NCBI GenBank assembly: GCA_964389805.1
Contig: CAYMFU010000014.1
Coordinates: 1-23,176, forward strand
Direction of reading: 5' to 3'
Source: JAGTVG01 sp964389805
GTDB taxonomy: Bacteria > Bacteroidota > Bacteroidia > Cytophagales > Cyclobacteriaceae
Length of the DNA stretch: 23,176 nt
This document shows positions 16,529 through 22,796 of the stretch, in pieces. The notes under the pieces are model-generated. The model ran no database searches, was not told the origin of the DNA, and saw nothing but the letters and a program-made list of their open reading frames with translations. The translations under genes and the position numbers were made by a program. The first letter of the stretch is position 1, and the number at the start of each line of letters is the position of its first letter.

Positions 16529-17119
16529 TCATTTAACTTTTTGTAATAATTTGTCTGATCTTATTTTTAAATCAGGGAAATCATCCCAAACAACCTCATT
16601 TAATTTTATTTTCAAATCATTAATTTGAAGTACTCGATTATGCTTAATGGCACGGGATAATTTACTAATTAAGTTTGAAATATAATTTCGTTGGTAAGTT
16701 TTAACCATCTCTTTTTTAATTGTTTTTAAAAATATAACCCGTTTATTTTTGATAGCATAAGACTGGCCGGAAATTTGCAAATAATTTGATATTTTAAGTC
16801 TATGGAACTCCTGACGATCTTTCTGTAATTGTTCATCATTGATAGATTGAAAAACATTTTGAACAAATTCTTTAGATTTTTGATTAGCAAAAAAATATAC
16901 TTTTCGTTTACCCCAAATATCAACTTCAATCAAGCCAGATGCATGAAATTCTCTAAAATGATTAAATACACCAGAAGATAGATTAAGAGTCTTTTGCACA
17001 TCGGATGGAATTAATATATTATTCATTGGAGTAAGAAATAAATTCCAAATTCTAAGTTTTTCAATGTTCGAAAAACATTTAAAAAGTCTAGTTGCTTTAT
17101 CTAAGTTTCTGATACTCAT
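16529..17119 (-). CDS. Winged-helix (ArsR-like) regulator, candidate cassette repressor
   Basis: In this 196-residue protein the first 90 residues look like an ArsR-type winged helix: DKATRLFKCFSNIEKLRIWN, then a recognition region (SDVQKTLNLSSGVFNHFREF), then a wing and strand (GLIEVDIWGKRKVYFF). The remaining hundred residues are basic and helical with no assignment. No metal-binding cysteine motif of classical ArsR sensors is seen. It is transcribed away from the HTH gene at 17229, and a good promoter lies in the spacer. By analogy with phage and satellite control regions it may repress the forward operon; this is inference. A chromosomal transcription factor unrelated to the cassette is the alternative. 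Confidence 0.6.
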   Translation of the reverse strand: MSIRNLDKATRLFKCFSNIEKLRIWNLFLTPMNNILIPSDVQKTLNLSSGVFNHFREFHASGLIEVDIWGKRKVYFFANQKSKEFVQNVFQSINDEQLQKDRQEFHRLKISNYLQISGQSYAIKNKRVIFLKTIKKEMVKTYQRNYISNLISKLSRAIKHNRVLQINDLKIKLNEVVWDDFPDLKIRSDKLLQKVK

Positions 17120-17151
17120 TAAATCAAATTACATTATAAAAAACATATAAA

Positions 17152-17182
17152 TAAAAGTACAAATAAATAATAAAAAAGCAAA
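17152..17182 (-). promoter_or_regulatory. Promoter of the winged-helix regulator
   Basis: The reverse strand has TTTG (17182-17179), exactly 19 bases, then TACTTTTA (17159-17152), one base from TAnnTTTG. The start site would be near 17145, about 25 bases before the ATG at 17119. Confidence 0.6.
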
Positions 17183-17228
17183 ATATATTTTCGTAAAATT
17201 ATAATGAATACAATTAAAAATAAATATT

Positions 17229-17504
17229 ATGAATCCTTTTGAAGTATTAGAAAATAAGCTAGATAAAATTGAAAGGTTGATTTCGTCTAACAAACAGAAG
17301 GCGGAAAATAAGCAGCGATATGTCAACTTGACTGAATTTGCTAAATATTCAGGATTGTCAAAACATACGATTTATTCTAAGTTAAGTAGGGGTGTAGGCA
17401 CTGGTATTCCTGGAGCGTTCAAAAGTGGACCTAAACAATGGCTTTTCGATTTAGATCAGTGGGATAAATATCTTGAAGTAAAAAAGGCTGAATTTGAAAT
17501 ATGA
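17229..17504 (+). CDS. Helix-turn-helix protein, excisionase/AlpA-like
   Basis: The 91-residue protein has an N-terminal coiled-coil stretch (FEVLENKLDKIERLIS) followed by a MerR/excisionase-type helix-turn-helix, VNLTEFAKYSGLSKHTIYSK, and a C-terminal WLFDLDQWDKYL that corresponds to the usual '...F..eel..yl' end. Small proteins of this layout in Bacteroidota mobile elements act as recombination directionality factors or transcriptional activators. It is the first forward gene of the cassette, and its stop overlaps the next gene by ATGA at 17501-17504. The spacer to the divergent regulator is very AT-rich; no consensus promoter was found on the forward strand. Confidence 0.7.
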   Translation: MNPFEVLENKLDKIERLISSNKQKAENKQRYVNLTEFAKYSGLSKHTIYSKLSRGVGTGIPGAFKSGPKQWLFDLDQWDKYLEVKKAEFEI

Positions 17505-18193
17505 AACGGTTCATTGATTCAGATTGGTATAATCAAGATTGGTTTTTAAATCTAAATCCAACTTACCGAGATTTTTGGTTTTTCATCTTTACATCATGTG
17601 ATTGTGCTGGGATCTGGGCTCCAAGTGTTACACGATACCAGTTATTAAGTGGGGTGAAAATTAATTTCAAAGATTTTATCAAACAAATTAATTTTGAGAA
17701 AGAACGAATTATAAAACTTAAAAATGGAAATTACTTCATAAAGAATTTTATTCCATTCCAATATACCAAAAGTAAGTTAAGACTTGATACAATTAAAAAT
17801 TCAGCCCATTTAGGCGTATACAGATGCCTTATCCAGAACCAGGTAGATATAAACCTAATCGAACCTAAAATTGAGATTATAACGCAAATTTCAAAAAGAC
17901 CCCTTAAAGACGCCTTGGAGACCTCTACAAGACATCGAAAAGAGGAATCAATGGGCTATAAGGATAAAGATGAGGATAAGGATTCAGATAAGGATGAGGA
18001 TAGGGATTCAGATAAGGAAAATAACTATGGACAACAGTTAGATGATTTCTTGAAGGAGGGTGAAAAAAAAACAGAACCTCATAAATGGGATGGTGTGGCC
18101 CAAACCCTTTTTGGTATGAATTTCAGAGAATGTGATTCTGATCAACAAGATACAGTAAGGGAACACTTTGAAGGTGACAAGGTCCCGTTTTAA
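17501..18193 (+). CDS. Phage-type replication initiator-like protein
   Basis: In this 230-residue protein the first 110 residues resemble the N-terminal winged-helix domain of phage replisome organiser proteins: MKRFIDSDWYNQDWFLNLNP, then RDFWFFIFTSCDCAGIWAPS, in which the 'W...L.p..r.lw.yl...cd.aGiw' pattern is typical. A linker with five four-residue repeats (DKDE/DKDS type) near residues 155-174 leads to a C-terminal part ending FEGDKVPF. That tail might bind another replication protein, but the function is inferred. The gene overlaps the preceding HTH gene by four bases and is followed after two bases by the TOPRIM gene. The repeat region at DNA level could be an origin (see the repeat entry). 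Confidence 0.6.
   Translation: MKRFIDSDWYNQDWFLNLNPTYRDFWFFIFTSCDCAGIWAPSVTRYQLLSGVKINFKDFIKQINFEKERIIKLKNGNYFIKNFIPFQYTKSKLRLDTIKNSAHLGVYRCLIQNQVDINLIEPKIEIITQISKRPLKDALETSTRHRKEESMGYKDKDEDKDSDKDEDRDSDKENNYGQQLDDFLKEGEKKTEPHKWDGVAQTLFGMNFRECDSDQQDTVREHFEGDKVPF
17963..18022 (+). repeat. Five 12-bp tandem repeats inside the replication gene
   Basis: GATAAAGATGAG, GATAAGGATTCA, GATAAGGATGAG, GATAGGGATTCA and the degenerate GATAAGGAAAAT follow each other without gaps. Units alternate, so a 24-bp period is also visible. They encode the repeated DKDE/DKDS residues and may act as iterons. Confidence 0.85.
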
Positions 18194-18195
18194 TC

Positions 18196-19173
18196 ATGGT
18201 TAATATAATTGACAATACTTACGAGTTAATAAAATTGACCCCCGATTGTAATTGCGGAACGACCTGGAAATATCCCAATATACACGGAATTACTTATTAT
18301 CCGGTATGTGATAAATGTAAAACAAAATACGTCTATACCTGCGGTGGTAATGCTAAAAGATACAGGCTACAATCTGAAACGGTTCGATTGTGGAATGATA
18401 TAATTAAAATTCTTTCGAATTATAATGAATCGGTTGGTGTAAGACAGCTGTTTTATCAACTTGTAAAAATTGGTTGGCCGAAAACAGAAAAATTTTCAAA
18501 AAAAGTAAGTAGTGAAACCGGAGTTATGCGGAAACGCGGTGTGATACCTTTTGACAGTTTTTCAGACAGTACCAGGTTTTATCATAAACAGCGTTCATAC
18601 AATGGATTAGCGGAAGCACTTGAATATTGGCAGGATAATTATAGACGTGCAATATGGTTGGATCTTGATTTTCTTGTTGAGGTATGGATTGAAAAACTAG
18701 GTCTGATCAATACTGTTTTTCCTGTAACAAATGAATTTGATATTCCACTTATGCCATGTAAAGGATTTGCCAGTATTTCTTCACTGTATGATGTGGCAAA
18801 GAATGCAGACATTAAAGGGAAACATATTATCATTCTTTACTTAGGAGATTTCGATCCAAGCGGGGAGTTAATAAGCGATACAATAAAGGATACTCTAAGT
18901 AAGTTTCAGGCAAATGTATCCCTGGTTAGAATTGCTCTTAATTCCCATCACATTGATTTGTGGAACTTGCCGACTAGACCCACAAAGGATACAAATCATT
19001 CCCGGAAATTCGAAAGCGAAGTAAGTGTTGAACTTGATTCAGTGGATCCTGATACATTAAGAAATGAATTGCGATTACAGATAGAATCAATAATACCGAA
19101 AGAAGTATTAGAGGGTGTCCGAAAAATTGAGGCAGCAGAAAAGGACACACTGGCAAAATTATCATTAAGCTAG
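18196..19173 (+). CDS. Top6A/Spo11-like TOPRIM protein with zinc-ribbon-like N terminus
   Basis: The 325-residue protein resembles the A subunit of topoisomerase VI and Spo11. Residues 18-49 hold cysteines in a zinc-ribbon-like pattern (C18, C20, C38, C41, C49). A winged-helix-like part has SVGVRQLFYQLV, where R83-Q-L-F-Y87 parallels the REIYY segment that carries the catalytic tyrosine in Top6A. The TOPRIM part shows VEVWIEKLGL with E166, matching the family's catalytic 'EK' glutamate, and LGDFDPSG with D218 and D220, the DxD metal site. No B subunit (GHKL ATPase) gene is nearby. Related phage proteins are usually unannotated; DNA cleavage or strand passage without a B subunit is unproven. 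The start is ATG, two bases after the replication gene, in the same operon. Confidence 0.65.
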   Translation: MVNIIDNTYELIKLTPDCNCGTTWKYPNIHGITYYPVCDKCKTKYVYTCGGNAKRYRLQSETVRLWNDIIKILSNYNESVGVRQLFYQLVKIGWPKTEKFSKKVSSETGVMRKRGVIPFDSFSDSTRFYHKQRSYNGLAEALEYWQDNYRRAIWLDLDFLVEVWIEKLGLINTVFPVTNEFDIPLMPCKGFASISSLYDVAKNADIKGKHIIILYLGDFDPSGELISDTIKDTLSKFQANVSLVRIALNSHHIDLWNLPTRPTKDTNHSRKFESEVSVELDSVDPDTLRNELRLQIESIIPKEVLEGVRKIEAAEKDTLAKLSLS

Positions 19174-19175
19174 TC

Positions 19176-19355
19176 ATGACTACCTCAATGTTAAATATAA
19201 ATAAAATGAAAAGTGAAAGTGTGGTATTCGGAATATTAAAGATAGCGCGTGAATTAAAAAAAGAGGGATGCAGCTATCCAGAAATTTATCGGTATCTGAT
19301 CTCCAAGGCAAAGATGGAACATGACGAGGCAATACTAATAATTGGAAAAGTATGA
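19176..19355 (+). CDS. Small phage-type protein, 59 residues
   Basis: An open frame begins two bases after the TOPRIM gene stop; a shorter start at 19206 (MKSESVVFG...) is equally possible. The product is mostly helical and basic, with FGILKIARELKKEGCSYPEI and a second helix SKAKMEHDEAILIIG. No family is recognised. Support comes from tight packing: its stop overlaps the next gene by ATGA (19352-19355). Confidence 0.5.
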   Translation: MTTSMLNINKMKSESVVFGILKIARELKKEGCSYPEIYRYLISKAKMEHDEAILIIGKV

Positions 19356-19519
19356 GAGAAAAGGAAATTGATAGATTAAAGAAAACTATTCAGTACCTGG
19401 AAGAAAGGTCTGAAGAGCTGAGAAGTAAAGGAATGTATCAGGCTAGTATTATCTACCAGGACAAAGCAGGCAGTTACAAGAGAAGATTAAAACGATGGTA
19501 TTCTGTAAAGTATGTATAA
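19352..19519 (+). CDS. Small basic coiled-coil protein, 55 residues
   Basis: The frame starts at an ATGA overlap with the previous small gene. The product has a coiled-coil N-terminal half (KEIDRLKKTIQYLEERSEEL) and a strongly basic end (YKRRLKRWYSVKYV), so nucleic-acid or protein binding is possible. No family is recognised. Packing and composition fit a real phage-type gene. Confidence 0.5.
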   Translation: MREKEIDRLKKTIQYLEERSEELRSKGMYQASIIYQDKAGSYKRRLKRWYSVKYV

Positions 19520-19665
19520 TCAGGGGGTTAGGCACGTCAAGAACATTTCAAGGTAAAAAACTAATACCGCTCTGTAGGCAGAATATTTACACCTTAAAAT
19601 TCTTCTTACATGCAAGAAACTTGAAATATTTTGAAATTAGACAAAGAAGCTCAGAAATATTATGA
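19495..19665 (+). CDS. Possible small cysteine-containing protein, 56 residues
   Basis: An ATG at 19495 opens a frame overlapping the previous gene by 25 bases and the terminase gene by 35 bases. The product starts MVFCKVCIIRGL and has a further PLCRQ, giving a C-x2-C plus one cysteine, with a basic helical tail. It is the only open frame that fills the gap before the TTG-started terminase gene. It may be real, or chance. Confidence 0.3.
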   Translation: MVFCKVCIIRGLGTSRTFQGKKLIPLCRQNIYTLKFFLHARNLKYFEIRQRSSEIL

Positions 19666-19903
19666 TTCGATTGTCGATGAGTACGGAATAAAAGATGAGG
19701 CCGGAAAATTGATACTTCTTGTTGCACTGGAAGCATTTTCGCGAATGCGCGAAGCCCAGGATGCAATTAAAAAGCATGGAATTGTAACGCTTGATAGCAG
19801 CAACAGGCCGAAACCAAACCCGGCGTGCCAGGTCGAAAGAGATTCGAGATCCCAGATGCTACAAGCTATTAAACTACTAAAATTAGATATTACATTGGAA
19901 TGA
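19631..19903 (+). CDS. P27-type phage terminase small subunit
   Basis: The 90-residue product fits the P27 small-terminase family: LDKEAQKYYDSIVDEYGI, then LILLVALEAFSRMREAQDAI, a turn with GIVTLDSSNRPKPNPACQVE and a last helix SQMLQAIKLLKLDI. Small terminases recognise phage DNA and load it onto the large terminase. The only plausible start is TTG at 19631, because a stop at 19622-19624 closes the frame and no ATG precedes the conserved region. The next gene starts at 19900 with an overlap. No large terminase gene follows, although it normally would. Confidence 0.7.
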   Translation: MKLDKEAQKYYDSIVDEYGIKDEAGKLILLVALEAFSRMREAQDAIKKHGIVTLDSSNRPKPNPACQVERDSRSQMLQAIKLLKLDITLE

Positions 19904-20187
19904 TGAGAAAGTTGAAAAACAGGTTTGGTATCACCCATGATGATCTATGGTTTTTTATTGACGATGTGAATATCGAATTTATAAGGGTATGTGCCGAACC
20001 TGAGGAAAAAAAGCAATTTATTGAAAAGATGTTGAAGAAGTGGGATTTGGTAAAAGACAGGTTTTTAGAAGCCTGGAATGATGGATTAAATGTTTACGAG
20101 GTTTTTAAATGTCCTCCTTATACTGATGGCACAAAACAAGGTGATAACCTGCCTAAAATTTTAGAATATGAGAAAGCAAAAAAATAA
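19900..20187 (+). CDS. Uncharacterised protein of the phage-like cassette
   Basis: The 95-residue protein is acidic in the middle and helical: DDLWFFIDDVNIEFIRVCAE, EEKKQFIEKMLKKWDLVKDR, then FLEAWNDGLNVYEVFKCPPY. No domain is recognised and no signal peptide or membrane segment is present. It overlaps the small terminase gene by ATGA; a second ATG lies immediately after the first. Its position, where a large terminase or other packaging gene would be expected, does not fit its size. Confidence 0.6.
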   Translation: MMRKLKNRFGITHDDLWFFIDDVNIEFIRVCAEPEEKKQFIEKMLKKWDLVKDRFLEAWNDGLNVYEVFKCPPYTDGTKQGDNLPKILEYEKAKK

Positions 20188-20367
20188 ATGAAGTATAGAA
20201 ATATGATTGATTTCTATTTAATAATTACGACCTATCAACGGGAAAAAAATGTTCAAGGAGGAGATTTTGGAGATACTCGCTGCTTGAGTTCATTGAAAAA
20301 AATATACTCAATGTTTCAGGGTGAAACATTTGAAGGTTTGAATTTTCGGCCAAATATTCGTGGCTAA
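20188..20367 (+). CDS. Possible 59-residue product at the cassette's right end
   Basis: An ATG directly abuts the previous stop (TAAATG), opening a 59-residue frame: MKYRNMIDFYLIITTYQREK at the start and FEGLNFRPNIRG at the end. No family is recognised. It could be a genuine last gene or the broken start of a longer phage gene. A perfect 9-bp inverted repeat lies inside it. Confidence 0.35.
   Translation: MKYRNMIDFYLIITTYQREKNVQGGDFGDTRCLSSLKKIYSMFQGETFEGLNFRPNIRG
20310..20330. repeat. Perfect 9-bp inverted repeat with 3-base loop
   Basis: AATGTTTCA (20310-20318) and TGAAACATT (20322-20330) flank GGG. It lies at the right end of the phage-like cassette. No T-run follows on either strand, so a protein-binding or recombination site fits better than a terminator. 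Confidence 0.6.
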
Positions 20368-20453
20368 GTCGTTAGATTTCAATTGGTTAGAAACGCTTAA
20401 CTATTCAATCACTATTTAATTAGTAACAAATCAATAACATTGAATTTTAACAG

Positions 20454-22502
20454 TTAATCAACTGGGAGGTTCATTTTCTTCAGCAGCGCGATATACCTTG
20501 GATTGTCTTTCAATTGATCATGTAAATTTAACTCGCACCTGATATAAGCCATGAACATATCCCGTATTTCATAGTCCTTTTCAAGACAATCCATCGCTTT
20601 ATCATAATTATTCAATTTTATATATCTTTTCGCTTTGAGACTGCCAGGCATAAAACAGTCATTTCCATACTTCTCATTCATCTTGAACATTTCCTCAATG
20701 GCAGCAATATGCCTCTTTTCATGAAAGGCATTTACTACCGCTGCCCTGCCTTCTTCATTCCACCGCCCTGCGACTTTTTTATCCCACATTTCATTCCACT
20801 TTTCATAGTCTCCATTTCTATATGCGGCATTCATGTGCATATTAAATAAACTACCACTAGCAAAGCGATCATTAGGGTCAATGGAGAGGGCTTTTTCCAA
20901 ATGACTTATGGCAGATTGATCATTGCCATCCGCTTTCATGACTGCTGCATATAGCCCCAGAATCAAAGGTTTCAACGGATCCAGATCCAATGCCAGATTC
21001 GCCTGGATCACTGCTTCATCTAACCTGCCCAGTAACATCAGTAAATGAGAATAATATATTCTACACATTGCATCATTGGGATTCAACTCAAGCGATATTA
21101 AAAATTCCTCTTCCCCTTTTACCCAGTCAAATTCAGTCCATACTGTGACCAAAGCTTTTACATAATGTGCTTGCGCTGATTCGGGGTCCAGTTCAAGGGC
21201 CTTGTTCAGATATTGATATACCTTGGGTAGCGTTACAGATTGTTGAAGAATTTTAAAAAATGTTGCATGCATCCACCAGGCACTTGCCAGGCCTGCATAG
21301 GGGTCGGCCCATTCAGGATCTTTTTCAATAGCAAGTTGAAAATAATCTAATGATTTTTGCAAGGAATCCCGATCAAGTTTTTCCCAATAAAATTGCCCTC
21401 TCAGATAAGCATCATATGCCTCCTTATCAACTACCCTGTATTCAGCCAGCATTTTTTCCTCTTCCGGAGTCAATATAGCATTTATTTCATCAGAGATCTC
21501 TTTTGTAACCATGTTGTACAAATTCAGGATCTGGCTTTTTTCCACTTTGAAATCACGAATCCAGAGTTGCTTTTCTTCCGGGTAAGCACTCATGGCTTTT
21601 AGTCGTAAGCATACACTATCCCCTAAACACATTACTGAAGGTTCAATTACAGTATTAATGCCTAAATCTGAAGCTATTTCCGGTATGGATTTCTCAGTAT
21701 CTTTATATGTTTTTGATGTTGTTGTTGAAATAACACGCAGCGCACTGATTTTTCCAATATCTCCTATCATTGCGTCATGCATGCCGGCTAAATAATAATC
21801 CAATGTATCAGTACCTGTATAATTTACGCAGGGAAGTACCAGAACTGATTGATCTTGTTCTGATGGTGGATTTATGACTCTTGGTAGAAAATAATACAAA
21901 GCAAAGGCCAGCATAGCGATAACCATTATTCCAATAACGATCGTTGTTCTTCCAAAACTCAATGGTCGAATCAGTTCCCCTGAATCAATGGTAAAATCCA
22001 GAACGCTCTCATCACTGCAGCTAACTTTATATATGCCAATAGGTTTACTGACACCTTTTAAAACCTGTTCGCCAAGAAATCCTATTTCTAATCCTCCTTT
22101 GTTTTTAATATCGTTGTAGACAGTCTCAGAAATAATAATGTCATTCATTTCAGTGACACTGTGGATCCTCGAGGCGATGTTCACACCATCCCCTAATACA
22201 TCTTTCTTTTCAAAGATTACTTCCCCCTGGTGTAGGCCAATACGTACCGGGATGTTCAATTCCGTAGTTGCCTTTTGAATGGATAGAGCGCACATCACTG
22301 CATCGATAATAGAGGAAAAGCTGGCTAACGTACCACTCTCCATTTCTTTAAGCCATCGACCATTGAATTTTTTGATCAATCGCTTGTGGATTCGTTGATT
22401 TTTTCTGAGGATTTCAAACGCTTTCTTCTCATCTTCCTTTAGCAGGGAAGTATAGCCAACGATGTCGCTGAACATGATCGCCGCTAACTTGCGCTGTGCC
22501 AT
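20454..22502 (-). CDS. Class III cyclase-like/TolB-like/TPR protein, one metal ligand replaced
   Basis: A 682-residue membrane signalling protein is predicted. Residues 5-160 are a class III adenylate/guanylate cyclase homology domain: FSDIVGYT gives the first metal ligand D13, and GDGVNIASR gives the transition-state pair N108 and R112. The segment normally containing the second metal ligand, 'K-x2-GDG', here reads KEMESGTLA, so D is replaced by S56 and cyclase activity is doubtful. A single transmembrane segment (about 186-206) follows, then a TolB-like region (about 215-345) and TPR units from about 360 to the end (DYFQLAIEKDPEWADPYAGL and several more). The cyclase domain is thus cytoplasmic and the TPRs probably periplasmic. 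The partial gene at the left window end has the same C-terminal layout. It stands alone and is divergent from the MBL-fold gene. Confidence 0.88.
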   Translation of the reverse strand: MAQRKLAAIMFSDIVGYTSLLKEDEKKAFEILRKNQRIHKRLIKKFNGRWLKEMESGTLASFSSIIDAVMCALSIQKATTELNIPVRIGLHQGEVIFEKKDVLGDGVNIASRIHSVTEMNDIIISETVYNDIKNKGGLEIGFLGEQVLKGVSKPIGIYKVSCSDESVLDFTIDSGELIRPLSFGRTTIVIGIMVIAMLAFALYYFLPRVINPPSEQDQSVLVLPCVNYTGTDTLDYYLAGMHDAMIGDIGKISALRVISTTTSKTYKDTEKSIPEIASDLGINTVIEPSVMCLGDSVCLRLKAMSAYPEEKQLWIRDFKVEKSQILNLYNMVTKEISDEINAILTPEEEKMLAEYRVVDKEAYDAYLRGQFYWEKLDRDSLQKSLDYFQLAIEKDPEWADPYAGLASAWWMHATFFKILQQSVTLPKVYQYLNKALELDPESAQAHYVKALVTVWTEFDWVKGEEEFLISLELNPNDAMCRIYYSHLLMLLGRLDEAVIQANLALDLDPLKPLILGLYAAVMKADGNDQSAISHLEKALSIDPNDRFASGSLFNMHMNAAYRNGDYEKWNEMWDKKVAGRWNEEGRAAVVNAFHEKRHIAAIEEMFKMNEKYGNDCFMPGSLKAKRYIKLNNYDKAMDCLEKDYEIRDMFMAYIRCELNLHDQLKDNPRYIALLKKMNLPVD

Positions 22503-22665
22503 GGCTGTTTGTGGTTAAATAAAATCAGCCGCACGAAAACCTATCTTAATACAAGTTAAGAAAAATTAGAGAAAGTCAAGAGTAGCTGTAAGCCAAATAC
22601 TAAAAGGGTCTCAACTATGAACTTTTACACGGCTTTTTTTGTTATTAAATTAAAACTATACGGTG

Positions 22666-22686
22666 TATAAACGTATTGAGTTTATA
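22666..22686. repeat. 7-bp inverted repeat in the cyclase/MBL spacer
   Basis: TATAAAC (22666-22672) and GTTTATA (22680-22686) are perfect arms around a seven-base loop, in the 294-base divergent spacer. It may be an operator for the MBL-fold gene. The rest of the spacer shows no consensus promoter or gene. Confidence 0.4.
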
Positions 22687-22796
22687 TAACAGTTTGTGTT
22701 TAACTGTGGATAGGAAATAAATAGTAATTGACTAACATCCAGAGAGTCAGATAGAATCCGAGAAAGAAGGTGGAACGTTCTAATGAAGCAATAATT

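Larger units (their letters stand above)
16497..20400. mobile_element. Phage-like integrated cassette at tRNA-Thr (prophage remnant or satellite)
   Basis: Between the tRNA-Thr terminator and the cyclase-like gene lies a gene set with phage character and tight packing. It comprises a reverse winged-helix regulator, a divergent excisionase-like HTH gene, a replication-initiator-like gene, a Top6A-like TOPRIM gene, several tiny genes and a P27-type small terminase. Successive genes overlap by ATGA or are separated by a few bases. No integrase, large terminase, portal or capsid gene is present. The boundaries are approximate: no convincing pair of attachment repeats was found. The tRNA position, gene content and layout support mobility; a decayed prophage and a PICI-like satellite remain equally possible. 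Confidence 0.7.

Noticed and set aside
20335..20351. GGTTTGAATTTTCGGCC resembling the T-arm of tRNA-Thr, as a possible right attachment repeat
   Set aside because: Only about 8 of the first 11 bases match the tRNA and the similarity stops there; this is within chance for a T-arm-like string.
22590..22640. AAGCC...GGCTT with nested TAAAAG/CTTTTA followed by seven T residues, as a forward terminator
   Set aside because: The stems are short and widely spaced, and no forward gene ends upstream; it lies in a divergent spacer.
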